Shown piece after piece: positions 17,184 to 25,880 of a DNA stretch of 64,000 bases. The translations under genes were made by a program, and so were the position numbers. The stretch is from CAZYJD01 sp964647785. GTDB taxonomy: Bacteria > Bacteroidota > Bacteroidia > NS11-12g > UBA9320. The stretch lies in contig CAZYJD010000003.1 in the NCBI GenBank assembly GCA_964647785.1, forward strand, positions 3,168-67,167, read 5' to 3'. The notes beneath the pieces were generated by a model. It made no database searches, had not been told where the DNA came from, and worked only from the letters and a program-made list of their open reading frames with translations. Position 1 is the first letter of the stretch. Each line of letters starts with the position of its first letter.

Positions 17184-18505
17184 ATAAGCCCACCAGCGCG
17201 AACGGCAAGGTAACGGTTAACCAAATGAAGGCTCAATTTTTCTGGAGGGGTAAGGATGCTTTGAACCCCATATTGCGCTAATTTCTCCGTGAGAACAACC
17301 TTTTTCAAAAGCTTATTTTCCGCAATCAATTGATCATAGAGATCTTCACGCTTTTTAACCTTCGAACGGCTAAAATCCAGCAGCAAGCTATTCTCAAAAA
17401 AGACCACCAGCAAAATATGCTTATGTGCCAAGCGGCGTAAAACCGGTATATTTCTTTCAAGGGCAGGCCAAGTCTCAAAGTTGGAAAACAACAGAAGTAC
17501 TGACCGATGGCGAATGTGCTGCTGAACATGTGCATAAAGCACTTCATAATCAGACTCTTCGGTGCTTTCCTTTAGGTGATACAAAGAATTGGCAAGCAAC
17601 TTCATCTGACCTGATTTCGATTTAGCGGGTACAAATGCATCCAATTTTGAAGAAAATGCGATCAAGCCCGCCTTATCACCGCTGCGGTTCACCACATTTG
17701 CCAATGCCAGTGAAGAGTTAACCGAATGATCCAACAAGCTCATTCCATTAAAGGGCATGAACATGCTTCGTCCCGTATCTAAGAGCATGTAAACATTTTG
17801 GGCCCTTTCTATCCGATATTGATTGGTCATGAACTGGGCCGCCCGGGCAGTGGCCTTCCAGTTAATTTTTCGAAAATCATCTCCTAGAACATAAGATCGA
17901 ATCTCTTCAAACTCATACCCCTCACCCAGCTTCCTTTGTCTATGCACGCCCATCTTTGTTGCCAATTTTGAAGAGGTTCTTAGTTGAATCTCCTGCATGT
18001 GTATTAAACTGGGGAAAATATGAACTTCACTTGCCTCAGCAAGTTCTATTCTCCGACTAAAAAACCGAAGTGCATGCTGCAGATATACCTGTATGTGCCC
18101 AAATTTCCCTTCCCCTCTCTTAACAGGTTTGAGGAAATACGTGAATTGTTTCACCTCTCCCGCATCAAAGGGCATGGATTTTCCGGCCTGGAAAGGTTGA
18201 AAACCGAAAGGAACCTCATCAGCAAACCCGATGAATAACTTTTTTGAAGAATCATTCCTGATTTGAATACGTATAGGATTTTCATCCCCCAAAGAAAGTA
18301 GACGGGCATGTTTTCTGTTGCCTGAAACTTTGATATCTGCTGTGAATAGCGAAGCGCTCTCCCAAATTGAATACAAAACAAATAATACTGCCAGAATCAC
18401 TGTGGGCACGTACAGCACAGAAAAAAATGCGGAACCGGCAAAAAGGGCAACAAGCAATGCAGTTGTTAAGAACCAATTTACTTCAGGATACCACCTAAGC
18501 TTCAT
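17180..18505 (-). CDS. DUF58 domain protein, MoxR partner
   Basis: The 441-residue protein has two adjacent N-terminal transmembrane segments (about 10-45). A cytoplasmic DUF58/VWA-like domain follows, marked by GDDFRKINWKATARAAQFMTNQY (about 205-227) and then YMLLDTGRSM, a partial MIDAS. Proteins of this kind accompany MoxR ATPases, which are thought to act as chaperones or metal/protein-maturation factors. The ATG overlaps the MoxR stop by 1 nt (TAATG), so they are translated together. No BatA-E genes follow, unlike in many Bacteroidota; the gene instead meets a glycosyltransferase tail-to-tail. Confidence 0.9.
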   Translation of the reverse strand: MKLRWYPEVNWFLTTALLVALFAGSAFFSVLYVPTVILAVLFVLYSIWESASLFTADIKVSGNRKHARLLSLGDENPIRIQIRNDSSKKLFIGFADEVPFGFQPFQAGKSMPFDAGEVKQFTYFLKPVKRGEGKFGHIQVYLQHALRFFSRRIELAEASEVHIFPSLIHMQEIQLRTSSKLATKMGVHRQRKLGEGYEFEEIRSYVLGDDFRKINWKATARAAQFMTNQYRIERAQNVYMLLDTGRSMFMPFNGMSLLDHSVNSSLALANVVNRSGDKAGLIAFSSKLDAFVPAKSKSGQMKLLANSLYHLKESTEESDYEVLYAHVQQHIRHRSVLLLFSNFETWPALERNIPVLRRLAHKHILLVVFFENSLLLDFSRSKVKKREDLYDQLIAENKLLKKVVLTEKLAQYGVQSILTPPEKLSLHLVNRYLAVRAGGLI

Positions 18506-19506
18506 TAACGCGGTATTTCCATTGCACGGGTAATGTCTTCCATCACAGCGGCAACCGAGTATCCTTCCATTTCTGCCTCAGCACTTAGCACCAATCGGTG
18601 ACCAAGAACAGGCACCAATAAATCAACCACATCCTCAGGAATTACGTAAGTTCTTCCGGACATTAAGGCATTCGCCTGTGCACCTTTCATTAACACCATG
18701 GCCGCCCGCGGAGACGCTCCAAGGTACACCTGTTTGTTCTCTCTTGTACTTCTAATAACATCACGTATGAACATCAACACTTCATCACTGATGAATACTT
18801 CGGGCACCAGTAATTTCAGTTCAGAGAGCTCTTTTTGCTGAATGATTGCCGGTATGCTGGTGTTCATCGCTTTTCTCAGGTTTTTAAATTTCAAGAGCAT
18901 TTGCAATTCATCATCGGCACCCGGGTATCCCATATCTATGCGATAGGCGAATCGATCAAGTTGAGCTTCAGGTAAGGCATAGGTTCCTTCTTGTTCAACC
19001 GGATTCTGTGTGGCAATAACCATAAAGGGATCAGAGAAAAGATGCGTTTCACCATCTATACTCACTTGCTGCTCCTGCATTACCTCAAACAAAGCTGCCT
19101 GGGTTTTGGCCGGAGCCCGGTTGATTTCATCAATCATCAGAACATTGGTGAATACCGGTCCTGGGCGAAACATAAACTCGCCTGTTTTTTGGTTGTAAAT
19201 TTGGGTTCCCAGAATATCGCTGGGCATTAAATCGGGGGTGAATTGTATGCGGGTGAAAGCGCTCTCCAAGACCTGAGCAAATAAACGGGCTGCAAAGGTT
19301 TTACCTACTCCCGGAACCCCTTCCAATAAGACATGCCCATCTGTTAACAATGCATTGAACATCAATGAAACTGTTTTTTCCTGTCCAATTAACCATTGGC
19401 CTATTTCCCCTTGAATGCGCTTTTGCAGCGCAGACAATCCATCGGCGGATGACTGCTGTATGTCGGCGGAATGATCTGGCGGGCTCATATCTTGTGGTTC
19501 TTCCAT
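18505..19506 (-). CDS. MoxR family AAA+ ATPase
   Basis: The ATG at 19506 gives 333 residues; an in-frame TTG two codons upstream is also possible. Walker A is EGVPGVGKTFAARL (about 58-71) and Walker B is VLMIDEINRAPAKTQAALFEVMQE (about 124-147), both typical for MoxR. Sensor and arginine-finger regions follow, including MVIATQNPVEQEGTY. The protein acts as a hexameric ATPase on client proteins, with the coupled DUF58 protein as likely partner. The first 25 residues are Asp/Ser-rich and low in complexity. Confidence 0.92.
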   Translation of the reverse strand: MEEPQDMSPPDHSADIQQSSADGLSALQKRIQGEIGQWLIGQEKTVSLMFNALLTDGHVLLEGVPGVGKTFAARLFAQVLESAFTRIQFTPDLMPSDILGTQIYNQKTGEFMFRPGPVFTNVLMIDEINRAPAKTQAALFEVMQEQQVSIDGETHLFSDPFMVIATQNPVEQEGTYALPEAQLDRFAYRIDMGYPGADDELQMLLKFKNLRKAMNTSIPAIIQQKELSELKLLVPEVFISDEVLMFIRDVIRSTRENKQVYLGASPRAAMVLMKGAQANALMSGRTYVIPEDVVDLLVPVLGHRLVLSAEAEMEGYSVAAVMEDITRAMEIPR

Positions 19507-19598
19507 TTTCAAAGAAATATTTCAAGGATAAGTTATTCTCGCTGAAATGTAAAAAACCCATGGTCAGGATTTTTTTTGAATGTTATCTTTTGACGTTG

Positions 19599-19626
19599 TT
19601 GTTTAAAGCAACAAATTTTATTTTCG
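19599..19626 (+). promoter_or_regulatory. Candidate dnaN promoter
   Basis: TTG at 19599..19601 is followed after 17 nt by TATTTTCG at 19619..19626, one base from the Bacteroidota -7 consensus. It would give dnaN a leader of about 52 nt. This is a moderate guess only. Confidence 0.35.
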
Positions 19627-19683
19627 CTTGGTAAAAAGGGCAATGGAATATCTGCTGCTGCCCGCACTAATGCAAAAAGAAAT

Positions 19684-20808
19684 ATGAAGTTTATTGCCAA
19701 TACTTCCGCTCTGCTGGAACAACTGCAGAAAATCAGTGGTACGCTTGTAAGCAAACCCGTTTTACCCATATTAGATCATTTTCTGTTCGAGTTGGAAAAC
19801 GGAAAACTGCGAATTACTAGTACCGATTTGGAAACATCCATGATCACTTCTCTGAATGTAGAGGCGGAAGAAGACGTAAAGATTGCTGTGCCATCAAAGC
19901 TTACCATGGATATGTTGCGTTCCTTGCCTGATCAACCGGTTACCTTTACAATCGATACCGCCAACCAAAGTATTGAAATCAAAAGTGAACAAGGGCGTTA
20001 CAAACTCATGGGGCAGCCTGCTCAGGATTTTCCAAAAATTCCAGAGGTGAGTTCAGAGAAAAGTATTCAAATACCAAGCGGCATACTACTCGATTGCATT
20101 TCAAAAACCATTTTTTCCACTGGAAATGACGAGCTCCGCCTCAACCTAACTGGGGTATATTTTGTGCTGGATGATAAGCAAATGACCTTTGTGGCCACCG
20201 ATGCAAACCGCTTGGTAAGAACCATAAGAACGGATGTTATGCCAGGTACCTCAGCCAGTTTTATCATGCCTAAAAAAGCGCTGAACCTACTGAAGTCAAA
20301 CTTGAAAAACGACCAATCAGATGTGCGCCTTGAATTCAATGAATCAAATGCCTATTTCTCTTTCAACGAAACCGTTTTGGTTTGTCGTTTGATCGATGAC
20401 AAATACCCCGATTACAATGCAGTGATTCCTGCTTCTAATCCGAATATCATGACCATTAATCGCGATGATTTCATGAACTCTGTGAAGCGTATATCCATCT
20501 TCGCTAACAAAACTACTCACCAGATCCGACTTAAAATTGCTGGCAGTGAGTTGGTTATCTCCGCCGAAGACATCGACCTTTCTAATGAAGGAACTGAACG
20601 CCTCAATTGTGTCTATGAAGGGGAAGATATCGAAATAGGATTCAATGCACGTTTGTTGGTAGAGATGCTCTCAAATATTGATGCTGAAGAAGTGAAGTTG
20701 GAACTTTCTACCCCCAACCGCGCCGGAATTCTACTGCCATCGGAAAATGAAGAAAATGAAGATTTACTCATGCTGCTGATGCCGATGATGCTCAGCAGTG
20801 CAGCATAA
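19684..20808 (+). CDS. dnaN: DNA polymerase III beta subunit (sliding clamp)
   Basis: The 374-residue protein is the ring-shaped processivity clamp of the replicase. Diagnostic segments include LQKISGTLVSKPVLPILDHFLFE (split here as LQKISGTLVS and PILDHFLF), LRITSTDLETSM, TDANRLVRTIR in the second domain, and the C-terminal LLMPMML. The length is the normal one. It stands alone, divergent from moxR and convergent with the FAD oxidoreductase gene, and dnaA is not nearby. The ATG start is clear. Confidence 0.96.
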   Translation: MKFIANTSALLEQLQKISGTLVSKPVLPILDHFLFELENGKLRITSTDLETSMITSLNVEAEEDVKIAVPSKLTMDMLRSLPDQPVTFTIDTANQSIEIKSEQGRYKLMGQPAQDFPKIPEVSSEKSIQIPSGILLDCISKTIFSTGNDELRLNLTGVYFVLDDKQMTFVATDANRLVRTIRTDVMPGTSASFIMPKKALNLLKSNLKNDQSDVRLEFNESNAYFSFNETVLVCRLIDDKYPDYNAVIPASNPNIMTINRDDFMNSVKRISIFANKTTHQIRLKIAGSELVISAEDIDLSNEGTERLNCVYEGEDIEIGFNARLLVEMLSNIDAEEVKLELSTPNRAGILLPSENEENEDLLMLLMPMMLSSAA

Positions 20809-20949
20809 GCAGAGAAACTTCTCCTTTACTCCTACAACCCACTCATAGGCATTGGGTAATATAAAGCCATTTGCACTTCCGCAGTAGCAATTGTATCAGA
20901 TGCTTATGATGCATCGATATAACTTGGCGTATAGCCTGAATGTGGTTTT

Positions 20950-22230
20950 TTATTGATTTTTTAGCTTGTTTTTGCGCGCTGCCAGGTGATCATCTGAAAT
21001 AATCTTTTCAGCCACTTTGCGTCCCATTCGAAATGCGGCATTTTGTGAACCATAAAGCAAATAATCACCACATAGATATACTCCATCTTGCAGGGTGTAT
21101 CTTGATGCATTAACGTCACCTAATACCGAGCTTTGAACGGGTAGCGCATTGGCTATGCGGTAAACCTTTAGAAGCTGCCAATCGCTTGTTTCGAAATACA
21201 TCTGCATTTCTTTCTTTATATCAGCAGCCAACTGTACATCAGATATTTCAGGCAGTTGATTGATGCATACCGCAAGCAAATGCATTCCATCAGGAGCCAA
21301 GCTTGCATCCACATTGCTCATCACCACCAAATGATTGACCAATTTTTCGTGTGCCGTATTCAACATGATAAAGCCATGATCAACCGGTGCCTTCTCCATT
21401 TTAAAATAAACAGTCGTTCCTCCGGTATAGCTGTATTGCTCCGGCATTTTGCTGTCTTTCAGTAACGGCGCTGCTGCATCCGTTGCAACAATGACGTTAT
21501 CTGCCTTCAGAATTTCACCATTCATTAACTCAACCTCCCCTTTTTTAATGGCCTTCACCTCTGAACTTAATCGAAGTTCATCCGCACTAAAACGCTCGGC
21601 AAGTTGTTTAGGAATGGCTTCTATACCGCCCTTAGGTACTGCAATGTTACCTTCGTTCATCATCTTAAATACAAAGTCGAACATTCTGCGGGAAGTACGC
21701 AATTCATTTTCTAGAAAGATACCTGAGAAAAACGGCTTGAAGAATGATTGTACGAATTGGGCTGAGAATCCTCTCTTATGTAAATGGGTTTTGGTGCGTG
21801 CCTCATACTGTTCAAAAATGTCGGTATAACTCATTTTTACCAACCTTCTTCTCAGTCGCATTAACCTTGTTTTATCCAGCAAACCAGCCAGAGGAAAGAA
21901 GAGCATTTTCAGCAGCTTGGATGGATCTCTAAAGGGGTCATACATTGGTATTTTCTTGCCTTTGTGCAACAAAACGGCACCCGGTGTAAAATACTTCAGT
22001 TGGAGGGCATTGAAATGCAGTATTCGCTGTGCATCTGGATAGGAAGTTAAGAAAACCTGAAAACCCCGATCCATTCTAAACCCATCTATTTCATCAGTTA
22101 ATAACTTACCACCCGGCCGCTCATTTTTTTCAAGAATGACAACCTTGTACTGGTCTTTTTTTAAACGAGCGGCAGCGCTTAATCCAGACAGGCCTGCTCC
22201 AATTATAATGACATCAGCGTCTTTATTCAT
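20950..22230 (-). CDS. FAD-dependent amine-oxidase-like oxidoreductase
   Basis: The 426-residue protein has a strong FAD-binding Rossmann motif (VIIIGAGLSGLSAAARL, residues 7-23, then LEKNERPGGKLLT). The C-terminal DGVYLCGDYLLYGSQNAAFRMGR is the usual FAD-contacting end. It belongs to the amine oxidase / protoporphyrinogen oxidase / phytoene-desaturase-like superfamily. The substrate cannot be read from the sequence; it lacks the CrtI C-terminal signature, so it is not simply a second CrtI. It is the last gene of a four-gene operon, 2 nt after the hydrolase. Confidence 0.85.
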   Translation of the reverse strand: MNKDADVIIIGAGLSGLSAAARLKKDQYKVVILEKNERPGGKLLTDEIDGFRMDRGFQVFLTSYPDAQRILHFNALQLKYFTPGAVLLHKGKKIPMYDPFRDPSKLLKMLFFPLAGLLDKTRLMRLRRRLVKMSYTDIFEQYEARTKTHLHKRGFSAQFVQSFFKPFFSGIFLENELRTSRRMFDFVFKMMNEGNIAVPKGGIEAIPKQLAERFSADELRLSSEVKAIKKGEVELMNGEILKADNVIVATDAAAPLLKDSKMPEQYSYTGGTTVYFKMEKAPVDHGFIMLNTAHEKLVNHLVVMSNVDASLAPDGMHLLAVCINQLPEISDVQLAADIKKEMQMYFETSDWQLLKVYRIANALPVQSSVLGDVNASRYTLQDGVYLCGDYLLYGSQNAAFRMGRKVAEKIISDDHLAARKNKLKNQ

Positions 22231-22232
22231 TG

Positions 22233-23084
22233 TCAGTCATTCATTGAAATAAACTCGATTATCTCCTCCACGGCCTGAATTAGAGGAAGGGGCATCTGAT
22301 CTGACTGCCATGGATGTTTTGCTCCGAACGTGTGTCCTCCCTCATCAATCTCCACCAGGATGGCATGTTCAACCAATTCGTACACCCGCATAGCTTCTGT
22401 AATTTTCACCACCTGATCATCTGTGGCATGCACCAGCAATACCGGTTTATCCAAAAGTGGCAAATTTTTACCCAAATTCAACCGATCTTCATTTTGCATG
22501 TAATCTTCAACAAATTGATAATACATCGGATACCGATCACCTGTTCTTGCATTGTCGACCCAGCTTACCCCTGTTTCTTTCCATTGCGCTCGGGGAATCC
22601 AGTGCGTGTATGGCTCAAAATCGGAAACACCGGCAAGACTGATCACGGTTTTCACGCGTTTATCCTCAAACGATTTAAGCAAAACAATGCCCCCTCCTCT
22701 GCTGTGCCCAATGAGGTGAATATTCTTAACATTCACCTGTTTTAACTCCATCTCCCCATGGGATTCTACCCAATCAATGACTTTCCCTAAATCATCTAAC
22801 TCGGTGGTTAAATTATTAAGGCCAAATGATTCCGGATCTGTAATTTCAGAGGGCTTCTCAATTCGAACCCCGTTGTATGAAAAATTAAAGAACATCGAGG
22901 CCATTCCTGCCTCTGCCAATTGTTGTGCCATCAAATGATTGCAACCCCAGTCTTTAAACCCTTTAAAACCGTGGCAGTAAATAACCAACGGAAGTTCATG
23001 ACCTTTATCGGGCAAATAGAGATTGGCATGTATGAGCTTTTCGCGGCTTCCCGCTATTTCAATCAGATGTTTCTTCATTCCCAA
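22233..23084 (-). CDS. Alpha/beta hydrolase (dienelactone-hydrolase-like)
   Basis: The 283-residue cytoplasmic hydrolase shows the oxyanion segment VIYCHGFKGFKDWG at about 34-47 and the nucleophile elbow IGHSRGGG at about 124-131. LVHATDDQVVKI carries the probable catalytic Asp (about 217) and EGGHTFG carries the catalytic His (about 251). No signal peptide is seen. It sits between the SRPBCC protein (gap 3 nt) and the FAD oxidoreductase (gap 2 nt), so the three are likely to work on related substrates. The substrate is unknown. Confidence 0.88.
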   Translation of the reverse strand: MGMKKHLIEIAGSREKLIHANLYLPDKGHELPLVIYCHGFKGFKDWGCNHLMAQQLAEAGMASMFFNFSYNGVRIEKPSEITDPESFGLNNLTTELDDLGKVIDWVESHGEMELKQVNVKNIHLIGHSRGGGIVLLKSFEDKRVKTVISLAGVSDFEPYTHWIPRAQWKETGVSWVDNARTGDRYPMYYQFVEDYMQNEDRLNLGKNLPLLDKPVLLVHATDDQVVKITEAMRVYELVEHAILVEIDEGGHTFGAKHPWQSDQMPLPLIQAVEEIIEFISMND

Positions 23085-23087
23085 TGA

Positions 23088-23528
23088 TCAGGTGCGAAAA
23101 TAACTTTGGTATTTAGGTTTTCGCAAATAGAAAGCCGTATATAAAAAGGGGTACATCAAGAAATTCACCCAATTACGGCCGCTATCAAATTGAATGTCAT
23201 CAACAATGATGCTTTGCGCTTCACCCGCCGATTTTACCATGTGTTTATGGCGCCATTTTTTGAGGGGAAAAGGAAGTTCTCTACCTTCATCTACAAAAAA
23301 GGACTCGCCAGTATGAAGCTGCCTTTCAACAATCTCAGCTTCCATAACCGAAGTAAACGGCCATTTAAATCGAACCCTCACCAGGCAGCCCGGATCATCA
23401 CCCTCATACAAGTCTGCTGCTGCGAGAAAGGATGGCGGCATCAAATACTCAAATAACTGCCGATTGAAACCCTCAAACACCTCCGCAGCATTTCTTTCTA
23501 CTTTGGTTTCAATAAGTATACGCATCAA
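23088..23528 (-). CDS. SRPBCC (START-like) ligand-binding protein
   Basis: The 146-residue protein starts MMRILIETKVERNAAEVFEGFNRQ, the N-terminal strand and helix of the SRPBCC fold, and has the late segment FDSGRNWVNFLMYPFLYTAFYLRKPKYQ found in a group of bacterial cyclase/dehydrase-like proteins. The fold has a deep hydrophobic pocket for lipids or polyketides. It overlaps the cyclophilin gene upstream by 4 nt and is followed by the hydrolase. The ligand is unknown. Confidence 0.82.
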   Translation of the reverse strand: MMRILIETKVERNAAEVFEGFNRQLFEYLMPPSFLAAADLYEGDDPGCLVRVRFKWPFTSVMEAEIVERQLHTGESFFVDEGRELPFPLKKWRHKHMVKSAGEAQSIIVDDIQFDSGRNWVNFLMYPFLYTAFYLRKPKYQSYFRT

Positions 23529-24199
23529 CGGGTGCCAGATTCTCCGGAAGTGCCCTGATTAAAAATCGCCATTGCATCCCAATTCTTTGCTTCTTTGCCT
23601 ACCCGAATGATTTTTATGCTGAACATTTCATCGCCTTGAGCAATGGCGTCTACAACATCCTGTCCTTTGATAACTTTTCCAAAGACGCTGTGTTTACCAT
23701 CCAGCCAAGGGGTTGCTTTGTGCGTGATAAAAAACTGGCTTCCATTGGTGCCTGGACCAGCATTGGCCATTGAAAGTACACCTGGACCATCGTGTTTCAA
23801 TTCAGGGTGAAACTCATCTTTAAAACGGTACCCGGGACCTCCACGACCATTGCCCAGAGGGTCTCCCCCTTGTATCATAAAATCAGGGATAACCCGATGA
23901 AATTTTAATCCATCGTAATAGGGGTCTCCAGCTTCTCTGGCCTCATTGGGCATTTTGCCTTCAGCCAAGGCAACAAAATTTGCAACCGTTACCGGTGTTT
24001 TCTCGTGTTCCAGTTTTAGATATATTCCGCCTTTCATGGTGGCAATTTCTGCGTAGATGCCATCGCTTAGATCAAGTTCTCGGATGAGTTTTTTCCAGGG
24101 ATCTCCGGGCATTGACCAAGAAATAAAAAGCGCAGAAGCAAATAGGGTTAAAACACTGGTGCGAAATGTCTTTTTCATTGTATTCATCAATTTTTTCAT
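23525..24199 (-). CDS. Exported cyclophilin-type peptidyl-prolyl isomerase
   Basis: The 224-residue protein has an N-terminal signal peptide (about 1-30, with SVLTLFASALFISWS). The cyclophilin core contains LKFHRVIPDFMIQGGDP, which includes the catalytic Arg, then PGVLSMANAGPGTNGSQFFIT and LDGKHSVFGKV. It catalyses cis-trans isomerisation of Xaa-Pro bonds, here probably in the periplasm. It leads the operon with the SRPBCC, hydrolase and FAD genes, an unusual association. The start ATG at 24199 has two alternative ATGs a few codons downstream. Confidence 0.92.
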   Translation of the reverse strand: MKKLMNTMKKTFRTSVLTLFASALFISWSMPGDPWKKLIRELDLSDGIYAEIATMKGGIYLKLEHEKTPVTVANFVALAEGKMPNEAREAGDPYYDGLKFHRVIPDFMIQGGDPLGNGRGGPGYRFKDEFHPELKHDGPGVLSMANAGPGTNGSQFFITHKATPWLDGKHSVFGKVIKGQDVVDAIAQGDEMFSIKIIRVGKEAKNWDAMAIFNQGTSGESGTR

Positions 24200-24216
24200 G
24201 CTTTCTTTCGGTGCAA

Positions 24217-24224
24217 CAAATGTA
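24217..24224 (-). promoter_or_regulatory. Candidate -7 box for the cyclophilin operon
   Basis: TACATTTG on the minus strand matches TAnnTTTG and lies 17 nt before the ATG at 24199. No clear -33 element is seen. Confidence 0.42.
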
Positions 24225-24251
24225 CCGAAACCTTCACTTCGTTGCGAACCC

Positions 24252-24259
24252 TATCTTTG
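24252..24259 (+). promoter_or_regulatory. -7 box for prfC, very short leader
   Basis: TATCTTTG matches the Bacteroidota -7 consensus and ends 7 nt before the prfC ATG at 24267. This position supports that ATG as the true start and predicts a leader of at most a few nucleotides. Confidence 0.55.
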
Positions 24260-24266
24260 CACCTTC

Positions 24267-25865
24267 ATGAATCTAACAAGCGAGATCAGCCGACGAAAAA
24301 CGTTTGGCATTATCAGTCACCCTGATGCCGGTAAAACCACCCTCACAGAAAAACTTCTCCTTTTCGGTGGGGCCATACAAACTGCCGGAGCCGTTAAGAA
24401 CAACAAAATACAAAAAACGGCTACATCCGATTTCATGGAAATTGAAAAGCAGCGAGGTATCTCAGTGGCCACCTCCGTGATGGCCTTTGAATACAACAAT
24501 AAGTTGGTGAACATCTTGGATACCCCGGGCCACAAAGATTTCAGTGAGGATACTTATCGCACTTTAACGGCAGTGGATAGTGTAATTCTTGTCATTGACT
24601 GTGTAAAAGGCGTTGAAGAGCAAACACGTAACCTGATGAAAGTTTGCAGGATGCGCAACACACCGGTTATTGTTTTCATCAATAAAATGGATCGCGAGGG
24701 CCGGGATCCATTTGAATTGCTGGATGAGTTGGAGAAAGAGCTGAGCATTTCTGTGCGGCCGCTTTCTTGGCCCATTGGTATTGGCAGAGATTTTAAAGGC
24801 GTTTATCTGCTTCACAACCACTCATTGAATCTATTTGAAGCCAACAAAACCAAAAAGGCGAGTGATGTCATTCGCATTGCCTCTTTGGAAGACCCCAAGC
24901 TCGATGCCCTTGTTACAGAAAAATATGCGAACACCCTTCGAGAAGAAGTAGAACTCATTCACGGGGTATATGAAGAGTTCGATACTGAGTTGTACCGCGA
25001 GGGCTTGCTTGCACCGGTATTTTTCGGAAGTGCTTTAAATAATTTCGGGATTCAGGAACTGCTGGACACCTTCGTAGAAATTGCCCCTAGTCCACGTCCA
25101 CGCATGACCAATGTGCGCGAAGTGAAGCCAGAAGAAAACAAATTCAGCGGCTTTATTTTCAAGATTCATGCCAATTTGGATCCGAAACACCGTGATCGCA
25201 TTGCATTTCTGCGCGTTTGCTCGGGTACTTTCGCAAGAAATACCTTCTACCACCATCCCAGATTGGATAAAAACGTTCGTTTCTCTAACCCATACAACTT
25301 TCTGGCTCAAAGCAAAAATGTGATCGAAGAAGCTTGGCCCGGAGATGTGGTGGGATTGTATGACACGGGGAACTTCAAAATTGGTGATAGTCTTACCGAA
25401 GGTGAAAACCTGCAGTTTATTGGCATTCCTAGTTTTTCTCCGGAAATATTCCGGGAGTTAATCAACCTCGAGCCCATGAAAACAAAACAGCTCGAGAAAG
25501 GAATTGAACAGTTAACGGATGAAGGGGTAGCTCAGTTGTTCCGGCAACAACCCGGCAACCGCAAAATCATCGGCACCGTTGGCGAACTCCAGTTTGAAGT
25601 GATCAAATACCGACTTGAACACGAGTATGGCGCATCTTGTAAATTTGATCATCTCAGTTATCATAAAGCCTGTTGGATTACCGGACCGGATGACAAAGTG
25701 GATGAGTTCATCAAATTTCGAAACAGAGACATCGTTACCGACAAAGAAGGACACAAAGTATTTTTGGCTCAAACAGAATTTGTATTGCAAATGGCCCGAC
25801 AAAACCACCCAGATCTGGTGTTTCATGAAAATTCTGATTTCCGCATTGCCGATGAAACACATTAA
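24267..25865 (+). CDS. prfC: Peptide chain release factor 3
   Basis: The ATG at 24267 gives 532 residues, close to the 529 of E. coli RF3. The frame is open further upstream to 24057, but that would overlap the cyclophilin gene and add 70 unrelated residues. GTPase motifs are HPDAGKTTLTEKLL (G1, about 19-32), DTPGHKDFSEDTYRTL (G3) and NKMDREGRDPFELL (G4). RF3 recycles RF1/RF2 from the ribosome after peptide release. An ABC transporter gene follows after 15 nt and may be co-transcribed. Confidence 0.96.
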   Translation: MNLTSEISRRKTFGIISHPDAGKTTLTEKLLLFGGAIQTAGAVKNNKIQKTATSDFMEIEKQRGISVATSVMAFEYNNKLVNILDTPGHKDFSEDTYRTLTAVDSVILVIDCVKGVEEQTRNLMKVCRMRNTPVIVFINKMDREGRDPFELLDELEKELSISVRPLSWPIGIGRDFKGVYLLHNHSLNLFEANKTKKASDVIRIASLEDPKLDALVTEKYANTLREEVELIHGVYEEFDTELYREGLLAPVFFGSALNNFGIQELLDTFVEIAPSPRPRMTNVREVKPEENKFSGFIFKIHANLDPKHRDRIAFLRVCSGTFARNTFYHHPRLDKNVRFSNPYNFLAQSKNVIEEAWPGDVVGLYDTGNFKIGDSLTEGENLQFIGIPSFSPEIFRELINLEPMKTKQLEKGIEQLTDEGVAQLFRQQPGNRKIIGTVGELQFEVIKYRLEHEYGASCKFDHLSYHKACWITGPDDKVDEFIKFRNRDIVTDKEGHKVFLAQTEFVLQMARQNHPDLVFHENSDFRIADETH

Positions 25866-25880
25866 CATCACTGGTCCTCT

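Noticed and set aside
24057..24266. Upstream extension of prfC
   Set aside because: It would add 70 residues overlapping the cyclophilin gene; the ATG at 24267 has a -7 box and gives the usual RF3 length.
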